Shown one piece after another: positions 38,316 through 47,373 of a stretch of DNA of 64,000 bases. The translations under genes and the position numbers were made by a program. The DNA lies in contig NZ_CP139089.1 of the NCBI RefSeq assembly GCF_038024855.1, forward strand, positions 1,364,001 to 1,428,000, read 5' to 3'. How positions within the stretch are numbered: position 1 is the stretch's first letter; each line of letters starts with the position of its first letter. This stretch comes from Methylocella tundrae. Lineage in GTDB: Bacteria > Pseudomonadota > Alphaproteobacteria > Rhizobiales > Beijerinckiaceae. The notes under the pieces were generated by a model, which had not been told where the DNA came from, made no database searches, and worked only from the letters and a program-made list of their open reading frames with translations.

Positions 38316-39572
38316 TCACGCCCCCATCTCAACCCCCATAAACGGCATTGACGGCGGCAACAGCGTCGGCACACGCTTCTGGCTGTTCACCCAGGCATCG
38401 ACCATATCGGCCCACTCCTGGAGCATGTGCCGGCGCTGCGGTTCGTATTCCGCTTTGTTGTAGACGCCACGCGATGAGCGTCCGTCCTCGTGAGCGAGGC
38501 ATTTCTCGATCCAGTCGCTGTTGAAGCCCATCTCGTTCAAGAGCGTCGAGCCGGTCCGGCGCAGATCGTGGACCGTGAACGGCTCCAGCGGCAGCCCCTC
38601 CTTCTTCGCCCGCACCACGACGGCCGTGGTCACGCGATTGAAGGTCGCGCGCGACATGGGCGCATCGGCGTCGTAGCGGGAAGGCAGCAGATAGCGTGAG
38701 TTGCCGGCGCAGGTCTTCAGGGCAATCAGGATGTCGAGCGACTGTTGCGACAGATAGACGTTGTGCGCCTTCGACCGCTTCATGCGCTCCTTCGGAATGG
38801 TCCAGACGGCGTTCTCGAAATCGACCTCGTCCCAGACGGCATCGGTCAGTTCGCTCTTGCGCACCATGGTGAGCAGGATCAGGCGCAGGCCTAGGCGGAT
38901 GGTCGGCAGGGTCGGCACGTGCTCGACCTGCTGCAGCATGATCTTGATTTCGGCTGGCGACAGCGCCCGATCCTTCGGCTGGAAGGTCGCGATCGAGGCT
39001 GGCCCGACCTCGTCGGCCGGGTTCGGCACCTTCTCGCCGTGCAGGATCGCGAAGGCGAAGATCTGTTTGACGATGTCGCGGGCGTGGATAGCGGTCGCCG
39101 GCGCGCCGCGCTCTTTCACCTTGGCGCAGAGCTGGCGCAGATCATCCGGCGTCACCTCGGTCAGAAGGCGGTTCTTCCAGGCAGGGAGAATATCGCGATC
39201 GAGGATGGCCTTGCGCATCGAGCGGGTGCTTTCCGCCATGCGCGCTTCCTTGATCCATAAGGCGCTCACCGCGCCGAAGCTGCGCTCCATGGCCTTGCGC
39301 CGCTTGTCGCGCTGTTTCTCGTGCGCGGGGGAAAGTCCCTCCGCCACCAGCTTGCGGGCGGCGATGCAGCGCTCGCGCGCGTCGGCGAGCGTGAAGCCAT
39401 CGGGGCCGTAGGGGCCGATCGTCAGCGTCTCCCGGCGGCCGTTCAGACGGTAGTCGTACCGGAAGGTGATTTGGCCTGTCGTGGCGACGGAAACGTACAT
39501 ACCGTCACGGTCTGCCACCTTGTATAATTTATCCTTTGGTTTCAGCCTCTTGATGGCCATGTCAGTGAGCAT
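38316..39572 (-). CDS. int: Tyrosine integrase of the P4 type (DUF4102)
   Basis: A 418-residue protein. The N-terminal DUF4102 arm-binding domain reads TDMAIKRLKPKDKLYKVADR; a core-binding domain follows; the catalytic domain shows Arg in TMVRKSELTDAVWDEVDFEN, HDLRRTG, His in CLAHE and the nucleophile Tyr in GVYNKAEY. All catalytic residues are present. It should integrate and excise a genomic island. The IS3-family element begins 11 bases upstream of its ATG, so its own promoter has been displaced. No tRNA target was recognised nearby. Confidence 0.9.
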   Translation of the reverse strand: MLTDMAIKRLKPKDKLYKVADRDGMYVSVATTGQITFRYDYRLNGRRETLTIGPYGPDGFTLADARERCIAARKLVAEGLSPAHEKQRDKRRKAMERSFGAVSALWIKEARMAESTRSMRKAILDRDILPAWKNRLLTEVTPDDLRQLCAKVKERGAPATAIHARDIVKQIFAFAILHGEKVPNPADEVGPASIATFQPKDRALSPAEIKIMLQQVEHVPTLPTIRLGLRLILLTMVRKSELTDAVWDEVDFENAVWTIPKERMKRSKAHNVYLSQQSLDILIALKTCAGNSRYLLPSRYDADAPMSRATFNRVTTAVVVRAKKEGLPLEPFTVHDLRRTGSTLLNEMGFNSDWIEKCLAHEDGRSSRGVYNKAEYEPQRRHMLQEWADMVDAWVNSQKRVPTLLPPSMPFMGVEMGA

Positions 39573-39601
39573 GGGAACGGCCTTGACCTTGCCCCCAAGT
39601 T

Positions 39602-40531
39602 TTATCCAGTTTTGAGTTCGCTCCGGCGGATTGTGATGCTCGTTTGAGCGGGGTGAGCAACGGGCGCAGGCGCGGAGCCTACCATCGAGCGCCGCGCCTG
39701 CACCCGTTGTGGTTCGAAGGTTGCGGCATATTCGGCCGGGGTGCGCCAGCCGAGGCGAGAGTGAGGTCGCCTGGTATTGTAATCGTCTCGCCAGGCCGCC
39801 AACATGGCTCTGGCATGCGGTAGCGACCGGAACAGCGTCTCATTCAAGAGTTCATCCCGCAACCGCCCATTGAAGCTCTCGATGAAGGCGTTCTGAACCG
39901 GTTTGCCTGGCGCGATGTAATGCCAGGCCACCAGACTGTCGTCCGCCCAGCGCAAGATCGCGTTCGAGGTGAGTTCGCTGCCGTTGTCGCTGACCACCAT
40001 CTTGGGCTTGCCGTGCTCATGGATCAGACGATCCAGCTCCCGTGCGACCCTCAGGCCGGAGAGCGAGGTATCAGCCACCAGGCCAAGGCATTTGCGGGTG
40101 CAATCGTCGACGACCGCCAGAATGCGGAAGCGGCGTCCGTCGATGAGCTGATCCGAGACAAAGTCCAGCGACCAGCGGTCGTTGGGGGCAAAGGGGATCA
40201 GCATCGGCGCTCGCGTCCCGATCGCCCGCTTGCGCCCGGCACGACGCCGGACGGCGAGCTTCTCCTCTCGATAGAGCCGGAACAGTCGCTTGTGATTGAC
40301 CACATAGCCCTCCCGTCGCAGCAGGACATGCAGGCGGCGATAGCCGAACCGGCGGCGCTCGTGCGCCATGGCCTTCATCCGCTCGCGCAGGGCGCCGTCA
40401 TCCGTGCGGGCCGTCGCGTAGCGAACCGTCATCCGGCAGCAGTCGATCACCTTGCACGCCCGCCGCTCGCTCATCTCGAAGGCTGATCGAAGATGCGCGA
40501 CGGCCTCTCGCTCGGCAGCGGGCGTCACCAT
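39602..40531 (-). CDS. IS3-family transposase OrfB
   Basis: A 309-residue DDE integrase-type transposase. It has the HTH_21 region ([20 protein letters not shown]) and the rve core with [31 protein letters not shown] and the final Glu region [18 protein letters not shown]. Complete. It overlaps OrfA, whose end contains a run of seven A on the coding strand (40531-40537), a likely -1 slippage site producing OrfAB. Confidence 0.9.
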   Translation of the reverse strand: MVTPAAEREAVAHLRSAFEMSERRACKVIDCCRMTVRYATARTDDGALRERMKAMAHERRRFGYRRLHVLLRREGYVVNHKRLFRLYREEKLAVRRRAGRKRAIGTRAPMLIPFAPNDRWSLDFVSDQLIDGRRFRILAVVDDCTRKCLGLVADTSLSGLRVARELDRLIHEHGKPKMVVSDNGSELTSNAILRWADDSLVAWHYIAPGKPVQNAFIESFNGRLRDELLNETLFRSLPHARAMLAAWRDDYNTRRPHSRLGWRTPAEYAATFEPQRVQARRSMVGSAPAPVAHPAQTSITIRRSELKTG

Positions 40532-40791
40532 TTTTTTCCAAGAAGATCTTTCAGCGCCGCATTGTCGAGCATAGCGTCCGCCAGAAGCCGCTTCAGCCGC
40601 GTGTTCTCGTCCTCAAGCGTCTTCAGCCGCTTGGCCTCCGACACATCCATGCCGCCGTACTTGGCCTTCCACTTATAAATGCTCGCGTCGCTGACGCCGT
40701 GCTTGCGGCACAGATCGGCTACCGAAACCCCGGCCTCGTGCTCCTTCAATATCCCGATGATCTGCTCTTCGCTGAAACGGCTGCGCTTCAT
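40525..40791 (-). CDS. IS3-family transposase OrfA
   Basis: An 88-residue helix-turn-helix protein from ATG 40791: [40 protein letters not shown], then a leucine-zipper-like helix ([20 protein letters not shown]). It binds the element ends and is joined to OrfB by frameshifting. An in-frame ATG at 40827 lies near the terminal repeat and is less likely. Confidence 0.85.
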   Translation of the reverse strand: MKRSRFSEEQIIGILKEHEAGVSVADLCRKHGVSDASIYKWKAKYGGMDVSEAKRLKTLEDENTRLKRLLADAMLDNAALKDLLGKKW

Positions 40792-40896
40792 TCTCCGGTC
40801 CTCATCATGGGCCAGAGCAAACTTCAAACCGGATAAGCCTCAGGGGGCAAGGTCAGCCTCGTTGACGATCGAAAACGCCTTTTTCGAGGTCAATTT

Positions 40897-41490
40897 TACC
40901 GTCAAATTTGATACCGTCAATCGATGAGAATAGTCATTATATACCAGCCAGTTAGACAGACTTTTAGCGGATCGCTTCAGCTTTTGGCCTGACGGTAGGG
41001 TGAAAATTCGGCGGATGGCGAAAAATGCATACCGTCGCGCACACCGTCAGAGCTCATCGCTTCAAGGCGATAGGCTCCGATAGTGCGTGATTGCATTTTT
41101 GTTTGATTTCAGCTAGTTATGACGAAGTGGCGATAGTTCGCGAAACACCGCGAACCACATCATTATTGTTCAACAGACCCGTAAGGGTCTGTTTTTATTT
41201 GGAAAACCGTCCAGACACCGCACATTTCCCATCAGCCATACCGTCAAAAATTCTGGCTGTTGTTTTCATTGGGAAAATTCGGTTTTCCGCAAAATCCTCC
41301 TATCGCATTCAATCGCCAACTATCGTCCTTTCGGGGCAAACCTCGCGCGTCTATCGATGACGAGATGAAGCGCCGAAGGACGACGAAAATACCGTCAGAA
41401 ACTCAAAACGTCGTGTTGAATCAATGTGTTACTCAAGATGCGGCGACGACATACAGCAATTTGCCTCCCACTCTGACAATTTTACCGTCA
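40897..41490. repeat. Cluster of TACCGTCA words upstream of the integrase
   Basis: TACCGTCA occurs at 40897, 40912, 41239, 41390 and 41483, in reverse (TGACGGTA) at 40990, and in one-mismatch form at 41030 (TACCGTCG) and 41042 (CACCGTCA). Most copies have AT-rich flanks. The spacing is irregular. With the IS3-family element removed, this is the region directly upstream of the integrase, where arm-type or regulatory binding sites are expected. No gene is supported between 40856 and 41614. Confidence 0.65.
41172..41197 (+). terminator. Rho-independent terminator
   Basis: A perfect 9-base stem AACAGACCC / GGGTCTGTT with the loop GTAA, followed by TTTATTT. It is a textbook intrinsic terminator on the plus strand, but no protein gene ends upstream of it within 1.3 kb on that strand, so it may end a small RNA or an integrase-region transcript. 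Confidence 0.8.
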
Positions 41491-41614
41491 GGAGCAGAGA
41501 TGTCCAGGCCGGCCGACATGACGTCGGGTCCAGGCCCGTGATGCTGTGGCGCCTGACCAGCGCCGATCCTCGTCCCAGGGCTCCATTGAACAGTGTGCGC
41601 CACCATCAACGCCG

Positions 41615-42458
41615 CTACAGAGCGACAGGCAAGACCGTCGCGCCTGTCGCCTGGAAAAGGCTCGCCAAGCGTGCCGCCTGAGACTTCGGCGCGGCGATCA
41701 CCAACAGCCGTTGCGCGCGCGAGGCGCCAACGTAGATCTTTCTGGCCTCCTCGCTGCTGGCGGCGGGAGCGCCCGTCATCAGATAGTCGAGAATACCCTT
41801 GGCTGTGCGCGACGACATCACCACGCAAACCGCCGGAAACTCCCTGCCCTTCACGCTATGGATGGTGCGGGCGCAGTGCCCACTCGGCGGTGCCCAGGAT
41901 AGCGCCTTAGCGAGATCGGCATTGCGACGGAACCGCTGATTGATCGACCGCCCGCCGGTCGGTAACAGCGGTGCGAGCAGTCCGCGCGCGTGGTCGTGCC
42001 ATGCGTCGGCCGTCGCGAAACGTCCCGGGTCATACCGGAGCGCATCAACCACGCGCCCAGATCGATTCTTACAAACGCTGGCTGGGAATCCCGAGAAGGC
42101 TTAGCGAGTCGCCAACCGTGTACCAGCGCGGGATCGTCGCTCGCCACTTTGGCGACCCAGGCGCACCGTCGATAATGCACGTCATCCGCATCAGTGCCGA
42201 TACTTCCCGCAAGAGCCAAGGCATGATCATTCGAGTCTTCCACGTCAGGCCGACGGGAAGACGTTGAAGGATGCCTGCCAGCGGCCCAGCGCCATCGCGA
42301 TCAAGCACATCCGTAAACTCACCAATGGCGCCGGCCGCGAGGTCCGGGATCGCCCCTAGGTCTTCGAGCGCCAGGCTGCCGTCGTCGGACTTGGTCGTCC
42401 CGCAGCGCAGGTGCCCCATCATCGGGCCGCCCTGGTTGCCGTGGGCCCGCGCGAACAA
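41615..42458 (-). pseudogene. UvrD/Rep-like helicase C-terminal remnant
   Basis: The 3' part (41615-42052) is clear: TIHSVKGREFPAVCVVMSSR with the helicase VI motif in YVGASRAQRLLVIAAP. Upstream, similarity is scattered over at least three frames (GSIGTDADDVHYRR, KVASDDPALVHGWRLA, YDPGRFATADAWHDHARGLL), so several frameshifts have accumulated. The ATPase-bearing N-terminal half is missing. It is probably cargo of the same mobile element as the trb genes. Confidence 0.6.
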
Positions 42459-42479
42459 CTCCGTCAGCTTAGTGAGTTG

Positions 42480-42917
42480 CGGACGACGAGGGCTTCGCCG
42501 GCCAACTCCGCGAATGGCTGAAAACCCTGCGCAAGAAGAACGCGAGCGTCGTCTTCGCCACCCAGTCGCTGTCCGACATCGACGGCTCCGCGATCGCGCC
42601 CGCCATCATCGAAAGCTGCCCGACGCGCCTCTTCCTGCCGAACGCGCGCGCGATCGAGCCGCAGATCACCGCCATTTATCGCCGCTTCGGCCTCAACTAT
42701 CGTCAGATCGAGATCCTCGCCCCGCGCGACGCCGAAGCGCGACTATTACTGCCCGCGGCGCGGCAACCGGCTGTTCGAGCTGGGCCTCGGCGAGGTCGCG
42801 CTGGCCTTTACGGCCGCATCCTCGAAGACGGATCAAGCCGCCATCGAGCATGTGCTCGCCGAGCATGGCCGCGTGGGCTTTGCGTCCAACTGGCTGCGGC
42901 TGCGCGGCGCGGGTTGA
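42480..42917 (+). pseudogene. trbE: Conjugal transfer ATPase TrbE, C-terminal fragment with frameshift
   Basis: The frame reads FAGQLREWLKTLRKKNASVV, FATQSLSDIDGSAIAPAIIE and AIYRRFGLNYRQIEILA, the C-terminal RecA-like lobe of TrbE/VirB4. At about 42725 one extra C (CTCGCCCCGCG) shifts the frame; the continuation DYYCPRRGNRLFELGLGEVA to VGFASNWLRLRGAG is in the next phase. About 145 of some 810 residues remain. In trb operons trbE precedes trbJ and trbL; here trbJ is missing and 6 kb of insertions separate it from trbL. Confidence 0.85.
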
Positions 42918-43007
42918 GCGGCCGAATGAGCGCGGAACGCTCTCGCACACATTTCCCTCGCATTTTTGTTCATGGTTTGTTTTTGACAAAACCGGGCGAT
43001 TATAACC

Positions 43008-43035
43008 TTGACAAAGCAGCTACCAGGCGTATCAT
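43008..43035 (+). promoter_or_regulatory. Sigma-70-like promoter
   Basis: TTGACA at 43008-43013 and TATCAT at 43030-43035 with a 16-base spacer, 20 bases before the start codon at 43056. A ribosome-binding site GGAG lies at 43045-43048. This should drive the small gene at 43056 and perhaps the transposase behind it. Confidence 0.55.
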
Positions 43036-43055
43036 TTTGCGCGTAGGAGCTAGCC

Positions 43056-43307
43056 ATGACGGACGAAGATGATTTTCAAAGATTTCGCCCAACCATAACT
43101 GAGGCAACAATCGGGCGCGCGGCAGAAGCGTACGGTCGCGGCGACGAAATCCTCAGCCTTGCTGGCAAGCGAACGGCCATCGATTCGTTTGTCTTGTTAC
43201 TCGCTGACGACACCGAGCATCAGGGTCCTTTCCTAATGAACGCAACGTGCGCTCGCGAGCTTTGTGCCCTTCTTTTAAGCGAAGGGTTTGGGCCTCAAGA
43301 AGCATAA
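43056..43307 (+). CDS. Hypothetical 83-residue protein before an IS1595-type transposase
   Basis: I do not recognise this protein. It is acidic at the N-terminus (MTDEDDFQRFRPTITEATIG), then has a hydrophobic strand (AIDSFVLLLADDTEHQGPFL) and a helix ending LLLSEGFGPQEA. It has a good ribosome-binding site and a sigma-70-like promoter. It ends 56 bases before the transposase, so it may be a passenger or accessory gene of that element. Confidence 0.5.
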   Translation: MTDEDDFQRFRPTITEATIGRAAEAYGRGDEILSLAGKRTAIDSFVLLLADDTEHQGPFLMNATCARELCALLLSEGFGPQEA

Positions 43308-43363
43308 CGTCCAGCAATTTCCAGAGCCTATCTTCTTCGGCGGATCGTTCTAGAGACAAAGAC

Positions 43364-44326
43364 ATGTCTGACCTTTCAAACCCCATCTTCCACGACGAAA
43401 CTAAAGCCCGCGAATGGCTCGAAGCACGGATTTGGCCGAATGGTCCGACATGCCCGCATTGCAGCAATGCTGACCAATCCCGCATCAAATCTCTCCAAGG
43501 CAAAGCTCACCGCGCCGGTCTCTACCAGTGCGCGGAATGCCGCGAGCAATTTACGGTAACGATCAAAACCGTCTTCGAGCGCAGCAAGATACCGCTGACT
43601 AAATGGCTTGCGGCCCTGTTCCTTCTTTGCAGTTCAAAGAAAGGCATGAGTACGCATCAAATGCACCGCATGCTTGGCATTAGCTATAAATCGACGTGGT
43701 TCATGACGCATCGCTTGCGTGAAGCTATGCGCACCGGCGGCTTGTCGCCCCTAGGCGGTGAAGGCAAGACAGTCGAGATCGACGAAACCATTATTGGCCG
43801 TCAGGAAGGCTCACCGCCCCGCAAAGGCATGAGCGGAAGCCAGTTCCGCAACACCGTCCTTACTCTGGTAGAGCGCGGCGGCGCGGCCCGTAGCTGGCAC
43901 GTTGACGGAACCAGCATTGGAGCCCTTATCCCGATCATTCGCGCCAATGTCGCGAAGGAAACCGCGGTCATGACCGACTCGGCAAGCTGGTATAAATTCC
44001 TCAACAAGGATGGCGATTACGCCAGCCATGACACCGTGCGCCACGAAGATAAAGAATATGGCCGCTATGAAGGTGAAAAGGTCATCACGACCAACACCGT
44101 CGAGGGCTTCTATTCAATCTTCAAGCGTGGCATGAAGGGTGTTTATCAGCATTGCGGCGAGCGCCATTTGCACCGCTATCTGGCCGAGTTCGATTTCCGC
44201 TACAGCACCCGCGCCGCGCTCGGCATCAATGATGTGGAGCGCGCCGAAATTCTGGCGAAGGGCATTGTTGGAAAGAGGCTGACCTATCGACGGCCTAACC
44301 AAGCCGGCGAGGCCGTTTCACGTTAG
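43364..44326 (+). CDS. IS1595-family transposase
   Basis: A 320-residue protein. The N-terminal zinc ribbon has CPHC and CAEC (GPTCPHCSNADQ, GLYQCAECREQFTVT). The DDE domain (ISXO2-like) shows VEIDETIIGRQE, VMTDSASWYKFL and NTVEGFYSIFKRGMKGVYQH. Complete and probably active. ATG at 43364 begins MSDLSNPIFHDETKARE, the family start. Element ends could not be fixed by eye. The surrounding DNA is less GC-rich than the genome average. Confidence 0.88.
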   Translation: MSDLSNPIFHDETKAREWLEARIWPNGPTCPHCSNADQSRIKSLQGKAHRAGLYQCAECREQFTVTIKTVFERSKIPLTKWLAALFLLCSSKKGMSTHQMHRMLGISYKSTWFMTHRLREAMRTGGLSPLGGEGKTVEIDETIIGRQEGSPPRKGMSGSQFRNTVLTLVERGGAARSWHVDGTSIGALIPIIRANVAKETAVMTDSASWYKFLNKDGDYASHDTVRHEDKEYGRYEGEKVITTNTVEGFYSIFKRGMKGVYQHCGERHLHRYLAEFDFRYSTRAALGINDVERAEILAKGIVGKRLTYRRPNQAGEAVSR

Positions 44327-44944
44327 GAGGCAAGCCCGCGCCTTTTTGCGCTGGCGATCCAAATGGCACCGTTAGGCCGCACGAGCATCGCTGATAAAAA
44401 GGCGGTTGATATTGCCGTCCTTCATTGTCGGCTTCGCTACGACGATCAACTCGGCGCCATCATTCAGCGCCCTTGTATAGACATTTCCAGCCGACCCCAC
44501 CGAGGGGTCGGTGATTTTCCCGACAACGATCTTGTCTAGATCGAGCAGTCTTACCCTACATGCGCCGTTTGTTTTAAACACGCCCTCTAATCGAACCCGG
44601 TATTCACGACTTTCGCCGACCGTCAACTCGCCTCTTGACCGTAGAGCTTCGGCGACAGGCTCATCTATAGGTAATGCGCGCGGCCGGTCGCCGACCCTAA
44701 TCATTCGTACTGACCTGCCAACAGGGTCGGCCACATCGCGAAGCGATGCCCGCCCCTCGTCGGCCAGCTTCTCAACCATTGATTGTAGCCATTGCTGGTT
44801 TTGCAACTGCCCATTAAGCAGCTGTCTAGTGATCGCGTTGTCATTGCTGGCCATTTCTCAGAGCTGGCTCGGGGAATCTGGACGGATCGATAAGTAGCTT
44901 TTCCGCCTGACAGCGGCGATGATCGTCGCGCATCAGGAGAGATT

Positions 44945-45253
44945 ATGACCAAACGACCGCGCCGGAACCACACGCCAGGTTTCAAGGCCAAAGTGGCTCT
45001 AGCCGCCCTGAAGGGCGAGAAGACGCTGACTGAGCTAGCGCAGGACTTTGAGGTTCATCCGAACCAGATCAGGGACTGGAAGTCGCAATTGCTTGAAGGG
45101 GCGGCCGGGGTTTTCGGCGCCGACGCCACGAACGTCCAAGCCGCGCCGGTGGATTTGAAGGCGCTTCACGCCAAAATCGGCGAGTTGGCATTGGAAAACG
45201 ATTTTTTGGAAGGCGCGCTCATCAAGGCCGGCATGCTGAGCGCAAAGCGATGA
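44945..45253 (+). CDS. IS3-family OrfA, copy 1
   Basis: A 102-residue helix-turn-helix protein: [20 protein letters not shown], then [20 protein letters not shown] and a coiled segment ([20 protein letters not shown]). ATGA overlap with OrfB (45250-45253). The run TTTTTTG at 45202-45208 lies where the OrfB phase is open upstream of its ATG, so a -1 slip there would make an OrfAB fusion. Confidence 0.9.
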   Translation: MTKRPRRNHTPGFKAKVALAALKGEKTLTELAQDFEVHPNQIRDWKSQLLEGAAGVFGADATNVQAAPVDLKALHAKIGELALENDFLEGALIKAGMLSAKR

Positions 45254-46077
45254 TCGACCGCAATCACGATCTTCCTATCTCCCGTCAGGCCAAGATCCTA
45301 AATATCAGTCGCGGCAGCGTCTATTACAAACCTCGCCCGGTATCGGCCGAAGACCTCGCGCTGATGCGCCGCATCGACGAATTGCATCTGGAATTCCCGT
45401 TCGCGGGCAGCCGGATGTTGCGGGATTTTCTGAACCGCGAGGGCGTCGCCGCGGGCCGCCGCCATGTCGCCACGCTGATGAAGCGCATGGGCATCGAGGC
45501 GATTTATCGCCGGCCAAACACGTCAAAACCCGCGCCAGGTCACAAGATTTACCCGTATTTGCTGCGCGGATTGAAGGTCGATCGCCCGAACCAGGCGTGG
45601 GCGATGGACATCACCTACATCTCGATGGCGCGCGGCTTCGTCTATCTCGCCGCGGTCGTCGACTGGTTCAGCCGTCGCGTGCTCAGCCACCGCGTGTCAA
45701 TCACAATAGAGGCCGATTTCTGCGTCGAAGCGGTGGAGGAGGCGTTGGCGAAGTATGGCAAGCCGGGGATTTTCAATACGGATCAGGGAAGCCAGTTCAC
45801 CAGCGAGGCGTTCACCAGCGTGCTGATCGCCAACAAGATCGCAATCAGCATGGATGGCAAGGGCGCCTGGCGCGACAATGTTTTCGTCGAGCGCATCTGG
45901 AAGTCGGTCAAGTACGAAGAGGTTTATCTGCACGCCTATGACAGCGTCGGCGTGGCGCGCACCTCGATTGCCCGATATCTAAACTTTTACAATCGGCGGC
46001 GCCCGCATTCGAGCCTTGACCGACGCACGCCGGACGAGGCTTATTTCGAACCGACGCCCATCTTGGCGGCGGCCTGA
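45250..46077 (+). CDS. IS3-family OrfB, copy 1
   Basis: A 275-residue transposase: HTH_21 region with [23 protein letters not shown] core with [40 protein letters not shown] and the Glu helix [20 protein letters not shown]. Identical in sequence to copy 2. Complete, presumably active. Confidence 0.92.
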   Translation: MIDRNHDLPISRQAKILNISRGSVYYKPRPVSAEDLALMRRIDELHLEFPFAGSRMLRDFLNREGVAAGRRHVATLMKRMGIEAIYRRPNTSKPAPGHKIYPYLLRGLKVDRPNQAWAMDITYISMARGFVYLAAVVDWFSRRVLSHRVSITIEADFCVEAVEEALAKYGKPGIFNTDQGSQFTSEAFTSVLIANKIAISMDGKGAWRDNVFVERIWKSVKYEEVYLHAYDSVGVARTSIARYLNFYNRRRPHSSLDRRTPDEAYFEPTPILAAA

Positions 46078-46656
46078 ATTTTCCGCCGCCGGGTGCTGGA
46101 TGCGACTGCGGCCGGGCTTCGCCCTCCCTGCGTCACACCCAACACCCGGCGCCCTCTAACGAAAGCAACCCGGCGGAACGCCACTTATCTTTCGCGGAAA
46201 ACTGTTTAGACAACCCGAGCCAGCTCTCTCGAATTGTTTCTAACGCCACCGTAGCCTCGCTCTTCCTTCCGGCGGCGATTTTGACAATCGCATCGAAGAT
46301 TGATTCTGTAATAAATTTTGCAGAGCCAATTATAATCGGGCTGAATACAGCCATTTGACCATTGTTTACTAGCGCAAATATTCTTGTAGATACCCATTTT
46401 CTTTGCTGGGGCCAACGAAAAATCTAACTTTATATGAGCGCGGGTCGTGCGTCACTTCAGATGAAAAAACGAAATGACATATACTATTTGAAAGCCTGCT
46501 AATGCCGCTTATCGACCTTCCAAATTGCGCCCCGTCAACAAAATGCTCGTCGGCATATAACCCAGTATATCGAATTGGGATCGGCTCGAATAACGGCTCT
46601 GACATATTCCCCTCACATTATGGGGAATTTATCATCACTGAACTGCCTTGACGACC

Positions 46657-46884
46657 TCAGATCTCGCGCGTCGTTGCCCTTAATCCAGTTTTGCTTTTTT
46701 TCTTAATCCCGTCCTTCGTAATGTTGCGCGGTCCCGCTGCCTTATGCTGCGGCCCGCTCTTAATCACAACGTCAACGGCACGCTCGAAGCGCTCCCATGC
46801 GTCGGGGAGGATTTCAGAGTCTGGCGACTCAGGCTTGGCTGCTTTATGACTATGTTTTCCGTCGTCAGATTTGGCGCCAGACAT
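46657..46884 (-). CDS. Small conserved hypothetical protein
   Basis: A 75-residue hydrophilic protein with the segment ILPDAWERFERAVDVVIKSG, which I recall from small proteins widespread beside mobile genes in rhizobia, and a Lys-rich tail (GIKKKSKTGLRATT). It lies 51 bases upstream of the DUF7946-like pseudogene on the same strand and overlaps the start of the divergent partial gene at 46871 by 14 bases. Function unknown. Confidence 0.5.
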   Translation of the reverse strand: MSGAKSDDGKHSHKAAKPESPDSEILPDAWERFERAVDVVIKSGPQHKAAGPRNITKDGIKKKSKTGLRATTREI

Positions 46885-47224
46885 GCCCTATTTCCCGCGC
46901 AGGCCGATTAAGCTCGATTATATATATTTCCACACTGGGCGTTTCGTATATTTTTGGGCGTGCGCCGAAGACGCCCTTGATGCTTGCCTTAGATTCTTCG
47001 AAAAAGCATTCCCCGATCCGCTTTATCAAAGGCCCCTAAGCACAAAACGTAGGATTGCGGTTTTCCGCGCCTCTATCAAGAAGGGCCGCTTTACAGACGC
47101 CCAGAGGGCCACGGCGCTTGATTTAATTGACCGCTTTGCGGCGGTGGCACAGCACCGCCAATGGGCGGTTCACGGCGTTACGTGGGGCAATTCTCACGCA
47201 ACCGAGAAAGACCCGAGACTTACA
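46871..47224 (+). pseudogene. Hypothetical protein cut by IS3 copy 2
   Basis: About 117 residues (MPYFPRRPIKLDYIYFHTGR from an internal ATG at 46883, then ACAEDALDACLRFFEKAFPD and AVHGVTWGNSHATEKDPRLT) run into the left end of IS3 copy 2. The repeat-like helical pattern suggests a longer protein. The sequence right of the element is not in a matching phase, so the 3' part was lost or lies elsewhere. I do not recognise the family. Confidence 0.55.
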
Positions 47225-47373
47225 GAGCTGGCTCGGGTTGTCTAAACAGTTTTCCGCGAAAGATAAGTGGCGTTCCGCCGGGTTGCTTTCGTTAGAGGGC
47301 GCCGGGTGTTGGGTGTGACGCAGGGAGGGCGAAGCCCGGCCGCAGTCGCATCCAGCACCCGGCGGCGGAAAAT

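Larger units (their letters stand above)
39584..40855. mobile_element. IS3-family insertion sequence (IS407-like)
   Basis: Terminal inverted repeats: TGACCTTGCCCCC at 39584 and, reading in from 40855 on the other strand, the same TGACCTTGCCCCC; similarity continues over TTATCC. GCCT flanks both ends (39580-39583 and 40856-40859 by position of the flanking word), a 4-bp target duplication as expected for the IS407 group. 1272 bp. Two overlapping transposase frames fill it. Confidence 0.85.
44860..46227. mobile_element. IS3-family insertion sequence, copy 1
   Basis: Ends AGAGCTGGCTCGGG (44860) and CCCGAGCCAGCTCT (46227) form a perfect 14-base inverted repeat. The triplet CTC flanks both sides (44857-44859 and 46228-46230), a 3-bp target duplication typical of IS3. 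Same length (1368 bp) and transposases as copy 2, in opposite orientation. It interrupts the DUF7946-like gene. Confidence 0.9.
44372..46605 (-). pseudogene. DUF7946-like two-domain protein, split by IS3 copy 1 and frameshifted
   Basis: Reading right to left: 46605-46372 gives MSEPLFEPIPIRYTGLYADE to GPSKENGYLQE; a missing A in CAAGAATATTT (about 46385) shifts the frame to IFALVNNGQMAVFSPIIIGS, which runs to ALETIR at the IS end. Removing the element (44860-46227) and one CTC copy joins it in frame (CGA GAA ATG, Arg-Glu-Met) to MASNDNAITRQLLNGQLQNQ and on to RLFISDARAA at 44372. The whole would be about 280 residues, matching a two-domain hypothetical family of rhizobia from memory. Function unknown; now inactive. 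Confidence 0.75.

Noticed and set aside
41060..41170. A tRNA gene as integrase target
   Set aside because: No cloverleaf with T-loop GTTCRANNC and a matching acceptor stem could be drawn; the terminator follows unrelated sequence.
40897..41490. A CRISPR array
   Set aside because: The repeated unit is only about 8 bases and the spacing varies from 15 to over 200 bases; no cas gene is present.
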